64,000 nt of DNA from Cepaea nemoralis (GCA_014155875.1 JACEFZ010028310.1:124001-188000), one strand, 5' to 3'. Shown: positions 33,621 through 44,408, numbered from the stretch's first letter. Notes: generated by a model from the sequence alone, not told the origin. Numbers and translations are program-made.

Positions 33621-34011
33621 CGAGGAAAAAAAAAGTACGAACAATACAAGATTTGAAGGAAGGGAAATCACCAAGTTGTGACAACATCATAGTTGCCATT
33701 CTAGATATTTTATATCCAGATCTAGAGGTTTTTGCCGGCGTCTGGATACCGTTTTCTGACGTTTGGATGCTGGATGCAATTCTAGATACTTTTCATTTGG
33801 AGTCGAATATTTTGAATACTTTCTAGATTTTACTTTTCTTTCGGTGTCATTTACCCACTTTATGTTTGGTCTGGACGCGCGTAAATTATGGTAACTGCCA
33901 TTATTTAAACTTTGAACTGACTTGGGTCAACGCTCAAAAATCTGGCAACCCCCCCCCCCCCCCCCCCCCCGATAATGAGTAAAAGGCCGCATAAGGGCAC
34001 TGAAGAAACTT

Positions 34012-34969
34012 TTGGTCAGTAAACATTTAAACTTAAAGAATTTGGCTGCAATTGGAACCGATAATGCATCGGTAATGGTCGGTATCAACCATGGCGTGTA
34101 TGCAAAATTGAAGGAAGATATCCCATCTTTAATCCTCATAAAATGTGCGTGTCATTCCTTGCAGCTAGCATTATCACATGCCTCATCAGTCAGAATGTTT
34201 ACCAAGGAATTTGGAATTCCTTATTGCTGAAACACATAACTGGTTCTCCAAATCATCTGTCAGACAACAGCAATATAATAATTTATATAAAGCATTAAAT
34301 GATAGTTCCTCACCACTGAAAATTCTGTCATATTGCAAAACTAGATGGTTATCAATTCAACCAGCTGTTGAAGTAATTGTGAACCAATGGTTGGAGTTGA
34401 AGACACACTTCGAAATAACAAGACAAAATGAAAAGTGCTACACAGCTGAAATACTATATGGAATGTACAGTGATGAAAAAAATTTGGCATTCCTTCTCTT
34501 TTCACAACCCATTTTAAGTGAAGTGCAAAAAGTTAATAAACTATTTGAATCTCAAAATGTTGATAAAGTTAAATTACTTGACGACCTCACTTTGCTATTT
34601 CACTCAATTGGTAAAAGACTTATATTGCCAACTTGTAAAGCTGACTTGTTCACTTGCACTATAGAGAGCTATTTGGCTCCCAAGCCATACCTGGGATACC
34701 AAATCGAATCAAAAATTGATGGTTTAAAAACAAAAGGACTGTTAACAGAAAATGAAGAGAACAACTTAAGAAAGCGCTGTCAAGATTTTCTTGTCTCATT
34801 ATTCGATCAACTGAAGCAGAGACTTCCTGAAAATTTAGATGTATTGAAAAATATTTCACTCTTTTCTATTAACAACATACCTCAGCCAGTAAAGGACATA
34901 CCTAAATATTGTCAAGTTATTAAATTTTTAGGGGCTACTGATAATAGTGTGGCGGAAGCAGAATATTAG
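34012..34969 (+). pseudogene. hAT transposase, catalytic core, frameshifted
   Basis: First frame (34012-34230) has AAIGTDNASVMVG (a catalytic D in the TDNA motif) and the conserved CACHSLQLALSHAS. The second frame (34178-34969) continues EFLIAETHNWFSKSS, CKTRWLSIQPAVEVIVNQWL and a helical insertion, ending at an in-frame TAG after AEAEY. One frameshift near 34190 separates them. The N-terminal BED zinc finger and first catalytic segment are absent. hAT transposases cut and paste DNA as oligomers; this one cannot be active. Confidence 0.85.
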
Positions 34970-34984
34970 TTAACAAAAATAAAT

Positions 34985-35365
34985 TTGGTTGACTGGACAA
35001 ACAAAACAGAAACTGAAGCTTTTTGGAGTGAAGTAAGACAATTTAAAGATGTCTCAGGTAACAGTCCATTCTGTGAGCTCTTTGAATGTGCGATGTCTGC
35101 CATGATACTACCCCATTCAAATGCTGATGCGGAAAGAGTTTTCAGTACTGTGAATTATACAAAATGTAAACTAAGAAACAGGATGAAACTTGATCTCTTA
35201 AATGCTATATTGACAATAAGATTTGGCCTGATGAGAGCAGGAAAATGCTGTTCAACTTATCAGCTCCCTGATCGTGTAATAAAAGAAATTGGAACAGCTA
35301 AAGCATACCAGAGTCATTTTGAATCTGAAGCTTCAACTTCATCATCCAAGCTAAGTGCATCTTGA
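34985..35365 (+). pseudogene. hAT transposase C-terminal dimerisation domain
   Basis: In the same frame as the preceding segment, after a TAG. Contains PHSNADAERVFSTVNYTKCK and LRNRMKLDLLNAILTIRFGL, the hAT family C-terminal signature (ERxFS..). Ends at TGA. The TAG probably replaced a CAG (EY-stop-LTKI), so only two lesions are visible in this half. Confidence 0.88.
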
Positions 35366-35433
35366 GAGACAGGCATCAGTGAAGATGAGGACATGATTCT
35401 ATAGGTAAGTCACATCAATTTTCTTTTTAATGT

Positions 35434-35560
35434 TGCATATCCCTTACAGGATGGTGCAGTCAACATCAGAATTTTTCAGCTGCTGTTGATGTACGAGGCA
35501 AGATTACGCTCAGTAGTTTGTCATTGCTTTCTGAGCGACCGGCTCACATACCCCTGTAAG
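35434..35560 (+). mobile_element. Family C SINE fragment
   Basis: CATATCCCTTACAGGATGGT, CAGTAGTTTGTCATTGCTTT and TGAGCGACCGG match the copies at 2.76 and 6.2 kb. It lies just before the 5' end of the RNase H LINE. Confidence 0.55.
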
Positions 35561-35805
35561 TTACCAGCACGGCTCGAGCCGCTGTCGGTTCGGGCGCAGC
35601 TTTACTCACGAGAACATACGGGATTACGGCGATAGCCGTAAACTTTTCGCCAGGGAGAGCGGCAGTCACATCCCGTATGTTCCAGGAGTTTCTACTCAAG
35701 ATCTGCGCGGGTGCTACGGAGTTCGTGCATCGAGCGAAGCCATCCTTGAGTGAATTTTCAGCAGCGTGTGTGGTTCAAATCAGTCTGTGTTTACGTTTTT
35801 TCAAC

Positions 35806-36633
35806 ATGGCGGAACAACGTGTGTTTTCCGATGGGCCAGCAGTCAACATAACGAAGCGGCGTGGTAGCCGCGCAGGGAAAAAGAAACAAGGTAAGCGCGG
35901 AGGTTTGAGGCGTTTTAGACTCAAGTGTCACCGTCTAGGACTCAGGAACATCCGTATTCTATATTGGAACTGTGCCAGTGTAAAACAACGGGGCTCTATT
36001 TTAGAAACCCTAGTTTACAGGAACGACATTGTAGCACTCCAGGAGACGAGACTGGGCGATCAGCTACTCCGAATTGCCGGCTTCAAATGTTTCTACAACA
36101 GACGACATCTGGGAACGGCGATTCTCGTTCGCGACAGCATGGTGGCGTCAGAGCTAGACATGTCCAGTTGGGACAGTGACGATATACAAATACAGGCGTT
36201 GAGAGTTCATTCCAGTATACCATTCGTGTTGGTTAATGTTTATGCCCGCAATGCGAGTATGGACGCCCAGAAGTGGCAGTGCTTAAGTGGCATATTGGGC
36301 CAAGAGAGAAATGTTATTTTCTGTGGTGACTTCAACGCTAAGGGCAGAGCATGGGGAAACACTTCCTCCAATACACAAGGGGAGGAGCTCGAGACTGCAC
36401 TGGAAACCATCGACCTGGTTTGTATTAACAGTGGCTGTGTCACCAGGACAGCAAGCCGTCCAGGCGATGAGGACAGTGCTATTGATCTGGCGCTAGTTTC
36501 ACCTTCACTCACTACAGTGTGTAGATGGGGTGTCCTAGGACACCATGGCAGCGACCACCACCCGTGCAGCATATTAGGTGGAGAAAGGCAGAACCAGGCA
36601 GCACAAGCTAAAGGTAAAGACGTTCCAGTATGA
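35806..36633 (+). pseudogene. RNase H LINE: start and APE endonuclease
   Basis: The ATG at 35806 lies in CAACATGG, a good context, although the frame is open from 35677. A basic N-terminus is followed by endonuclease motifs: ILYWNCASVKQ, ALQETRLGDQ, FCGDFNAKGRAWGN and GSDHHPCS. All expected catalytic residues (N, E, D/N, SDH) are visible. The frame then runs out at 36633. The RT frame begins in the +1 register from about 36578, so a single frameshift separates the two domains. Confidence 0.85.
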
Positions 36634-38920
36634 CAGTACAGGGCAAGATGTGGTGAGTAAAATAAGACGTGACAAGCGCAGAACGTTTCAGGGCAGGAAA
36701 AAAAGCTGGGAGCAGCCACCGTGGTGGAGTTTCGAGGTGGAGAAGGCTTGGGTGGATAAGCGTAGTGCTGTAAGGAGATGGCAAAATGCCAAGAAGAACA
36801 GAGCTGGTCATCCTAGTCCCTGCTTGCACTTAGAAAGAGAGATGCACACAAAAGTAAGCTATTTCAAAAAACTGGTCAAGGTGGTTAAAAGCGAAAAATG
36901 GGCAGAGGTGTGTCAAAGAGTAAGCACAGACAAGTCACTGAAATTGTTCTGGCGACTACATAAAAGCATGAGTGGTGTAGTCAAGAATAAGAGCATTTCA
37001 GACTTCCAAGGTGCTGACCTCACCTGGCAGAGGACTGACGAGGACAAGGGCAAAGCCCTCTTTGAACGCTACCTTGAGCAGGGCAACCAGACAGACATGG
37101 GAGGCCGAAATCTGGCCAAGGAGGTCACCTCAGACAGATGCAAGGCCCAGAACACTTCGGAGGAAGACACAGTGACAGTGAAAGAAATCAAGGCTGTGCT
37201 TCGACGATCAAAAAACAGTGCTCCAGGTCCTGATGGCATAAGATACGACGACATAAATAGGTGTACCGACAATGAGCTAGAGAAATTAGCAGACATGTAC
37301 AACAACAGTATAGGGAGTGCTAGCATCAATGAGGAATGGTTACACAGCTATCTGATTCCCTTGCCGAAGCCTGACAAAGACCACAAAAAAATTCAGGGAT
37401 ATCGAATTATAACCATGCAGAATACAATAGGCAAGCTGCTGGAGAAGGTAATTGCCAGGAAAATATCAAGCCAACTAGAGAGGCAAGGTGTTTTCCCACC
37501 TACCCTGGGTGGGTACCGTCCAAAAAGAGAAACCTGGACCAATGCAGCAGTCTTTGCCCAGGATGTCTATGAAGGTTTCCACGCAGGCACTGAAACCGTT
37601 GCTGCAGCGATTGATCTTGAGGACGCATACAACAGAGTACCACTGGATTTTTTAATGTTTCAGCTTCTTGAACTAAACGTAAGTCCATTCCTCCTTAGTT
37701 GGATCGCTGCAGCCCTCTACCAACGGAAAGTAGTTTTTAGATGTGGCAGTTGGACTTCGGAACCAACAACAATATATCCTGGCCTACCACAGGGATCGCC
37801 ATTATCTCCGGTACTGTTCAACGCCTACACAGTGAGAATCACCAGTGAGCAGATCACTGGACCTGGCAGGACATTGTCGTATGCCGATGATGTTTTAGTG
37901 TATCGTCAGGGTAAGGATAGAGAGGAGGTTGCTGTGGAACTACAAACCGAACTCAATCGCATAAGTACTTGGTGTGATGAAGCTGGGGCAATGGTCAACC
38001 CAACAAAGGCAACAGTGACTTGGTTCTCGTTGAATAATCATATTGTCAACAATCCAACACCAACTGTAATGCTGTGTTCAGAGACGGTGGAAAGAACGCA
38101 GGCAATGAATTACCTGGGAATACGGTTTGATCGAAGCCTTGCTTATAATGTGCACATAGACCAGGTGATAACAAAGGCCAAGCGGGGTTTGGCAGCGATG
38201 CGGGTGATGGCGGCAGCAAACTGTGAGCAGCGCCATCTATGTCTTCTGTACGAGGGGCTGGTCATGTCTGTTTTGGAGTATGCAATGGCAATCCTGACTC
38301 TCAGCCATAAGCAGATAGAAAGGATGGAAAGGATACAGAATGAAGCAATGCGCATTATTCTTGGATGTACAAGAGATACAGCATGCAGGGCGATGCGCTA
38401 CCTTCTTGATTTTCCAACCATTGAAGAGAGAATACAAGTTTGCAGGGCACGCGCCTACCTCAAAATTAACGCAAACACACAACATCCACTGCATAGTGAA
38501 ATTAGGAAGGTGAAGGGCAGCAGGTTAAAAAGAGGACGGTCGTGGATGGGTCAAGCCGAAGACATTCTTCAACAGGTGTGTTCACTTGAGGACTTAGAAC
38601 CTGGCGAGGAGTGGGTGCAAGTGCCAACAGACTTCTGCACATCCTTTTCAGTTTGCATCCAACTAGATAGAAAATGCAGACAAGAAAATCCGGCTGCTGT
38701 TGAGGCTGAAGTACAAGCGTTGATTTTCGAGAATTCGCTAGACGGTGACGCGGTCATCTACACAGATGGGTCGGTCGTCCGACATGTGAGAAGCTCATGG
38801 GCCTTTACAGCTCGGGCCGAAGGGAGAATTGTGAAGGAGGACTCTGGTGCTTTCACTGAAACCACAAGTAGCCTGACCATGGAAGTCATGGCAGTAAGTA
38901 AAGCAATAACATGGGTCTAG
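36578..38920 (+). pseudogene. RNase H LINE: reverse transcriptase and N-terminal RNase H
   Basis: About 780 codons. A linker is followed by RT motifs NSAPGPDGIRYDDI, IDLEDAYNRVPLD (catalytic D), GLPQGSPLSPVLFNAYT and LSYADDVLVYRQG (catalytic DD), then thumb and C-terminal helices. RNase H starts with VIYTDGSVV (D) and SLTMEVMAVSKAITWV (E), then meets TAG. All RT catalytic residues are present. The start shown is the point where the frame opens after a TAG at 36575; no true initiator is implied. Confidence 0.88.
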
Positions 38921-39403
38921 ACACAGACATTCACTAGGGCTTGTTTCCTTAGCGACTCAATGAACATGATCAAGAGGATAGAGGAGGGGTCGATCCGAAG
39001 AGAGTGGTTGCTGCCTCTGAAGCGGTCTCGGCTGGCAAAGATTAGTTTCATCTTCGTGCCAGGGCATGCGGGAGTACAAGGAAATGAGCGGGCTGACAAG
39101 CTCGCAGGTGAGGCTACTGTGGAGGGCGGACGCGCCATGGACCAGGCTGACATTCTGAATGCTCTACGAGAAGTGAGACTTTTGCGAGAACCAAGTGATG
39201 ACTGTGAATCTACAACAATGGCCAGACTGCGGGAGCAGCAAATTAAAAGAGGGGTGGCCAAACAAGAACACTACGCAGGAAGCCAAAGAAGATTGATAAA
39301 CCAACACAGAACTGGCGTCGTTAACCGCTACACGCTGCGGGATTTGCTGAGGAGGGGATCCGAGCACTTATGGACTGAATGGTTCGATGTGCAACGAGGA
39401 TGA
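38921..39403 (+). pseudogene. RNase H LINE: C-terminal RNase H part
   Basis: Continues the same frame past the TAG. FLSDSMNMIKRIEEG (third D) and FIFVPGHAGVQGNERADKLA (H and final D region) complete the RNase H fold, followed by a tail ending SEHLWTEWFDVQRG and TGA. One substitution therefore separates the two parts. Confidence 0.85.
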
Positions 39404-39410
39404 TCTGTCG

Positions 39411-39437
39411 ACTAACTAACTAACTAACTAACTATAT
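39411..39437. repeat. (CTAA)n LINE tail
   Basis: Six tandem ACTA units directly after the LINE stop codon. The reverse copy at 52768 begins TAGTTAGTTAGTTAG, the same tail. Confidence 0.8.
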
Positions 39438-39599
39438 GTAATTTCTTACTTTCTCAATCTGGATATTTTTTCTAGATACTTTCTAACAAAATCTAGATAT
39501 TTATGGATGTTGTTTGGGCCGTTTCTAGATACTTTTGGTCAAAAAAAAGTGGCAACCCTGGACAACATACTAACTGAACTAATCCAGGCAGGAGGAGAA

Positions 39600-39720
39600 G
39601 ACAGCATCAGTATTCAGTATCTATCATGCACTGGAGAAGTAAGTCATCAGTATTCAGTATCTATCATGCACTGGAGAAGTAAGTCATCAGTATTCAGTAT
39701 CTATCATGCACTGAGTGTTA
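39600..39720. repeat. 40-bp triplication
   Basis: Three copies of CAGTATTCAGTATCTATCAT plus GCACTGGAGAAGTAAGTCAT. The last copy is truncated. Confidence 0.9.
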
Positions 39721-39804
39721 CGATCTGGAACAGAGTTTGGCCTACAGCATGGAAGAGAACAGTCTACATCTCTCGCCAAAGGAATGAACACTAATACGTC
39801 AGTT

Positions 39805-40024
39805 CATAAATATGCTCGAATCTCCTCGATTCAGATTTACACAAAATTGATCCCGCCTAAAATGGCCAGCAGGCAATGTCACAGGAAGTACAGGCTGACG
39901 TGGTATATCCTCAATACACCACGGCACCCTTTAATTCCTGGGGCACTCCCTGCTAACCATTTTAGCGGGATCAATTGTGTAAATCTCTGAATGGAGGGGA
40001 TTCCAACATATGAACATATTTATG
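39805..40024. mobile_element. Fold-back MITE, 220 bp
   Basis: The two halves are inverted copies. Left words ATTCAGATTTACACAAAATT, GATCCCGCCTAAAATGG and CAGCAGG pair with right words CCATTTTAGCGGGATC, AATTGTGTAAATCTCTGAAT and GGGGATTCCAACAT. Outer ends are CATAAATATG and CATATTTATG. No coding sequence. The whole element should form a long hairpin. Confidence 0.75.
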
Positions 40025-41250
40025 ACCTGGCTTGTTATAGGCAATTAAATCCATATTGCCTTAATCAGCCATCGTGTGCCGGTTGATCTATACAAGATTG
40101 GATACAAATAACAGGATGTTTGTACACGCCTCAAGAAGCATTTCGCATGAGTTGCTAGATCCAGGTTTGTAGACACCAATCGGTACTCGGTGGTTCAGTT
40201 AATGAAGTCATTATTACAACAGCCGGCTTTACTCCCCACTACATTTCCCAGTGCCCACTTTAGTTTGGGTCGATCTGGGAGGTCGGGTGGAGTTGATACT
40301 GACTGGAACCCACGTCTGTCGGGCCAGCAAGCTTGTGCCCAGCCACTACGTCACCGCAGCTTCCAGAAACAATGGGGTTAGAAGCAGTATCATCGAAGGC
40401 GTGGACAGAATCCTTTATTTATGTTTATGTCTCAGCTGATATTAGGCCTGGGTGTTGCAACAAGATGGCGATCTGTATGCTTCTTCTCTAATCAACAGTA
40501 TAACTTTTTACTATCTCACAGCCGTCCTTCTGAGATGGCTCGCATTGATCTCTTCTGGGGTGGCTTACATTGATCTCTTCTGGGGTGGCTCACATTGATC
40601 TCCTCTTCTTCGATCCTGAACCAGGAATCTGGTGTAGGTCAGTGATGTGCTAGGACGACACATTCTGTAGGCTTGTGTCCAGGAAGGAATAGGTGACCAG
40701 CCTTTCCCTCCCGTAGTGAACTTCAAACCCAAGAATCGAACCCTTGTCTGACCACGCTCATGCCACTGTCAACACAACTTCGTAACCGTTATATCTGCCT
40801 CGTTCTGGGGAGTAGAACGATTTGCTCTATGGCTAGTCGTCTGGCGCTAGGGCTTCATTGATCTCATGATTCTATTCTTGTGGTGGTATGTGACTGGCAA
40901 TTCTGTTGCTCATCTCTTGCATCCTCATTAGATCATTGTTTCCGGATACTCCCCAGTGAAAGGGTATTCACCGCATGGTGATTATCCAGGGTTGCCTAGT
41001 TCAGGAAGTAGTTTCTGTAGAACTGGTTGTCCAGACTGTGATGCCAGAACTGGTAGATATTGCGTCTGTCAGTACCACCACGTGGTGTGAAGTGCTATTT
41101 TGATTGCACCATAGTTACAAGTTGGTATTCTGGTCATATTCCAGTCGTTATTTCAGCATTATATGTACATCCTCCTTCTTCATTTATAACTGTAAGGTGT
41201 TCTCTGATGTTGCTATGGCAATCCGTGGGCTTGTGATGTTAATGATCTTT
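40025..41250. other. Degenerate repeat-derived DNA
   Basis: Contains a SINE family B block near 40240-40345 (ACATTTCCCAGTGCCCACTT) with GGAACCCACG. Two near-identical TCTTCTGGGGTGGCT words lie near 40550-40590. No gene is recognisable. Confidence 0.4.
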
Positions 41251-41268
41251 AGCCTTTGAATCCCCCTC

Positions 41269-41273
<5 letters not shown>

Positions 41274-41356
<83 letters not shown>
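41274..41356. repeat. (CA)n(TA)n microsatellite
   Basis: A short CA run followed by about 35 TA units. Expected to be length-variable and cruciform-prone. Confidence 0.95.
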
Positions 41357-41357
<1 letters not shown>

Positions 41358-41543
41358 TCTCTCTCTTTCTCGTTATAGACACGTTTCCGATCTCGCCGCT
41401 TTATTATTATTATTATCAGCACGCAGATTCGTCTACACAAGTGTCCAGTGCATAACATGGAAACGAGTAACTAACACACCTCACTCACTCACAACACATA
41501 CATATATGGTTATTCATTGTTTTTATATGTAATTGTATCAGTC

Positions 41544-41580
41544 GGGGGGGGGGGGGGGGGGGTGGTGGTGGTGTGTGTGT
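41544..41580. repeat. G19 run followed by GGT repeats
   Basis: Nineteen consecutive G, then TGGTGGTGGTGTGTGTGTG. Possible G-quadruplex; homopolymer length may be unreliable. Confidence 0.9.
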
Positions 41581-41589
41581 CCTCGTGAG

Positions 41590-42250
41590 CGTGCTGCTGA
41601 CACACCATCTTGTCGCTCAGGTAGACAATGCATCTACAGCCCTATGTAGCTGTCTGATGACCACTGTTGCATGCTCGTCTGTGAATCACATTACCAGGTC
41701 ATCCCTGTAGAGTGCCACATGACTTCCATGTTGTATAGTTCGACAACCAGGTCATTGGTGTAGATTAGAAAAAGCGGGAGTCTCTGTGGCGAAGTGGTCA
41801 AGCCGTTTAACTCGGGCTCCGAAGGTTGTGGGTTCGATTCAGGGCCCCGCCCCTCGGTTCACGAATTAAATTTTTCGGAGACTCCTGTGGGTCGTCGCTA
41901 GAGCTACGGAGTTCGTGCTTTGTGCGACACTTTCCGAGCTGCGGCAAGAGACCGAGCCAAATGGGATAAAACCCGGTGCAATGAAGTCGACCCTGTCGAC
42001 TTTTAAGCGACTTTTTTAAGAAAAAGCGCGGAAGACAGGACAACACCTTGAGGGGACACCATGCAGTGGACATTTCTTGTTCTTGAGTCCGTGTACCCAT
42101 ACCCAGTGTCTTCCGCTCTGCAAGAACATATGTACTCTCTTCTATTCATAATTCTCGGTGTCCTCATCAGACCTTCCTCCCAAAACTTGTCAAAAGCTTT
42201 CCTTGGATCTATCCAAGTCACAAGATCCATATTTTGGATTACATCCTAAT
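41590..42250 (-). mobile_element. LINE RT fragment split by a SINE
   Basis: On the minus strand: TWIDPRKAFDKFWEEGL (RT motif with D), then SPQGVVLSSALFLIYTNDLV once the SINE is removed, then a degenerate YRDDLVM-like box with a stop, normally YADD. Both ends are truncated. The clade is uncertain (Jockey/CR1-like). Confidence 0.7.
41781..42018 (+). mobile_element. tRNA-derived SINE with target-site duplication
   Basis: Pol III promoter boxes are perfect: A box TGGCGAAGTGG near 41786 and B box GGTTCGATTC near 41831. The flanks are AGAAAAAGCGGGAG (41767-41780) and AGAAAAAGCGCGGAAG (42019-42034), a target duplication of at least 10 bases. The SINE interrupts an RT frame that is restored when it is excised. 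The body contains CTACGGAGTTCGTGC; the 3' end has AGTCGACCCTGTCGACTTTT. Confidence 0.85.
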
Positions 42251-42254
42251 TTTC

Positions 42255-42575
42255 TGGAGATAGTCGACAGGGTCGACTTCATTGCAACGGGTATTATCAT
42301 AAGGTCTTCTTGTATCTCAAATCGCGTCCCTTTCAGCATATTCAACTTGAGAAACAGCCAAAAATCGCAAGCACCATACACGGAGGGTAGGGTGCCTGAC
42401 GAACCAGAGGAATATTGTCTTTGGCAGAAAAAGTCTCAATCACATACCTTTTCGGAATAAGGAGTCCAATTGTGTAGTAAATCACAGACATCCAATGCCA
42501 ATAGGAGCTGCGTGTGATTGCAACGTCCGGCAAAGGACATGTAAGTTGAGAGTGTTCCCAAGCTGACACAGACAT
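42255..42575 (-). pseudogene. mariner-type transposase C-terminal remnant
   Basis: On the minus strand AKDNIPLVRQAPYPPCM, then in a shifted frame ACDFWLFLKLNMLKGTRFEI and QEDLMII. These correspond to the mariner signature around the third catalytic residue (..PYSPDLAPCDFWLF..LKG.RF..). D of the PYSPD motif is altered and the frame is broken. The N-terminal two thirds are absent. It abuts the LINE fragment. Confidence 0.65.
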
Positions 42576-42599
42576 GCCATGGACAACCAGGGTACAGAA

Positions 42600-44085
42600 G
42601 TTATGGCCAGATTCTCTCTCTTAGCCCATGCTGCGGCTGTTGCCTGGGGTATGGTCGCTGTTGGAAGCTAGTACTTCAGTAGGTTCTAAGAGTCACAGGT
42701 GAGAGCTGAAAGCCACATGAGAGACAGCTATGGCTAACTTACACTAGAGCGGAGATGAACAGATCTACCGAAGATCTTGAAGTGTAGAGGATTGTCTATT
42801 ACTATATCTTCTTCACTGAGACCCCAGTTAACCACCGTGTACAGCCACAACACAAAGCTGGGTACAGTAACTACCATTTGGAATGTACATTACGAGGTTC
42901 AGTTAGCTCCATGTCCTTTACAGGATGCCGCACATATTGCCTGTTTGATGTCAAACCCAGTATGCAGACTGAAACTGTCTCCACTACCCCTGACCCACAG
43001 ATAGCAACACATTATAAATATAAAACATAATTAGGTATATAAAACATAATGAGATTAAAACACAGCAACAAGAAAGAGCCAGTAAAACACACTAAAACCA
43101 CACGCGGGGCAGAAAGAATTGACATTTATTACTTATCTAAATGAACAATTTAATAACATTTCATGTCTGCAACCTTGAAGGAATACAATGAAATGTGTGT
43201 ATAGAAAACAGAGCATACTTCTAGTTTGCATGACACACAAACATTCAGCTGTTGCACAGTTGACTACAAACACTCCCAGCGTCTCCACAACCACACATGT
43301 ACACATCACAGCAGTTTGTAGCTGGTGTTTTGCCATGTTCATCTATACATAAACACACACAAACTAGTGCGGACAGCCACAAACTGTTGTGATTTTTGTC
43401 AGATGTAAATATGTACTTTCTGCATGTAGTGCTTAAATACAAAATCTGACAATATTTAATTTGTGTACACAACATGTTTGTTCTGTCTGTCACTGTTCGT
43501 CCATGCCTGGATGTAGAGGAATCTTGAACCATACTTCACACAACTGACTGGTCGGACTGTCTGCTCAGTTCTGTCCAACAGTCTATATGAGAGCGGCAGA
43601 AGCATCTAATATATTTGACAACAATTCATATCTTAGACTGCCTCTGTTGCTTCACTGTTACACTAGGATGTGGATGAAAACAACACACAGTGGAAGTTTA
43701 ATTCTCATCACACACACAATCTTGACTTGCTAGTCCTAAGTGACAACTGATGGGAGGGAAATCAACACGACCACACAGCAGAAGGTGGCTGATGTTACAA
43801 GCCAGATATGTTAGTTAGCACAGGAACAACATGTTTTATAACCTGTAACTTGGAAACTACATGAAAATAACAAGTTGAGCAATAAAGGAAACACAATACA
43901 TACAACACAGAAAGCAAAAACCACACAGTCACTGGTGTAACATCCCAGATGAAACATGATACACTGACACATCAACATGCTTTGCTAGACAATACTGATC
44001 TCACTCAGAAACCCACAGGCTGAATGGGTTTCCTATGGGAAACAATGTGCTACAAACTGAACAGTGCTATCCGACATGCCTAGTT
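42600..44085. other. Unassigned intergenic DNA
   Basis: No gene recognised. A short family C-like word (TCCTTTACAGGATGC) lies at 42915. On the minus strand AATAAA occurs near 43124 (as TTTATT), a possible distant polyadenylation site for the PRKAG gene. Confidence 0.35.
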
Positions 44086-44087
44086 GG

Positions 44088-44408
44088 TTGACAACAAACC
44101 TAACTCTGTCACAAGCAACCTGTGACAGTCTCCTCTATGTGACAACAAACCTAACTCACTGTCACAAGCAACCTGTGACGGTCTCCTCTATGTGACAACA
44201 AACCTAACTCACTCAGTCACAAGCAACCTGTGACGGTCTCCTCTATGTGACAACAAACCTGACTCACTCAGTCACAAGCAACCTGTGACAGTCTCCTCTA
44301 TGTGACAACAAACCTAACTCACTGTCACAAGCAACCTGTGACGGTCTCCTCTATGTGACAACAAACCTAACTCACTGTCACAAGCAACCTGTGACGGTCT
44401 CCTCTATG
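44088..44408. repeat. 53-57-bp minisatellite with internal dyad
   Basis: Six copies of GACAACAAACCTAACTCACT, GTCACAAGCAACCTGTGAC and GGTCTCCTCTATGT. The middle word is an inverted repeat (GTCACA/TGTGAC), so each unit can form a small hairpin. Two units carry an extra CTCA. Confidence 0.92.

Larger units (their letters stand above)
33693..35425 (+). mobile_element. hAT transposon remnant
   Basis: Begins with AGTTGCCATTCTAGATATTT and has subterminal TCTAGATACTTT repeats. It contains a 21-C run at 33950-33970 and a broken hAT transposase. A possible other end, GTGGCAACCCTGG at 39549-39561, also has TCTAGATACTTT next to it. That would put the RNase H LINE inside the hAT element. GCTCAAAAATCTGGCAAC at 33931-33949 is another terminus-like sequence, so the boundaries are uncertain. 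Confidence 0.5.
35560..39440 (+). mobile_element. Single-ORF LINE with endonuclease, RT and RNase H
   Basis: About 3.9 kb: GC-rich 5'UTR (35560-35805), a coding region from ATG at 35806 to TGA at 39403, and a (CTAA)n tail. Its domain order APE-RT-RNase H is that of I-like/RNase H-bearing clades. It carries two visible lesions, a frameshift near 36.6 kb and an in-frame TAG at 38918-38920. 5'-truncated relatives with the same tail lie at 0.48-0.85 and 52.77-53.13 kb (both reverse). Confidence 0.85.

Noticed and set aside
34012..35365. A domesticated host gene derived from a hAT transposase (ZBED-like)
   Set aside because: A frameshift and an in-frame TAG interrupt it and the N-terminal part is missing, so it is more likely a dead transposon.
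35713..35728. GCTACGGAGTTCGTGC shared by the RNase H LINE 5'UTR and the SINE at 41.9 kb
   Set aside because: Only 16 bases match and the flanks differ; one such match is expected by chance in a window of this size.
31565..39403. One LINE carrying both ORF1 (31.6 kb) and the RNase H-type ORF2 (35.8 kb)
   Set aside because: The two are 3 kb apart with a hAT remnant and SINE pieces between, and ORF2 has its own 5'UTR-like start; a single element is not supported.
41781..41855. A functional tRNA gene
   Set aside because: A and B boxes are perfect but acceptor, anticodon and T stems do not fold properly, and the sequence continues into a SINE body bounded by a target duplication.
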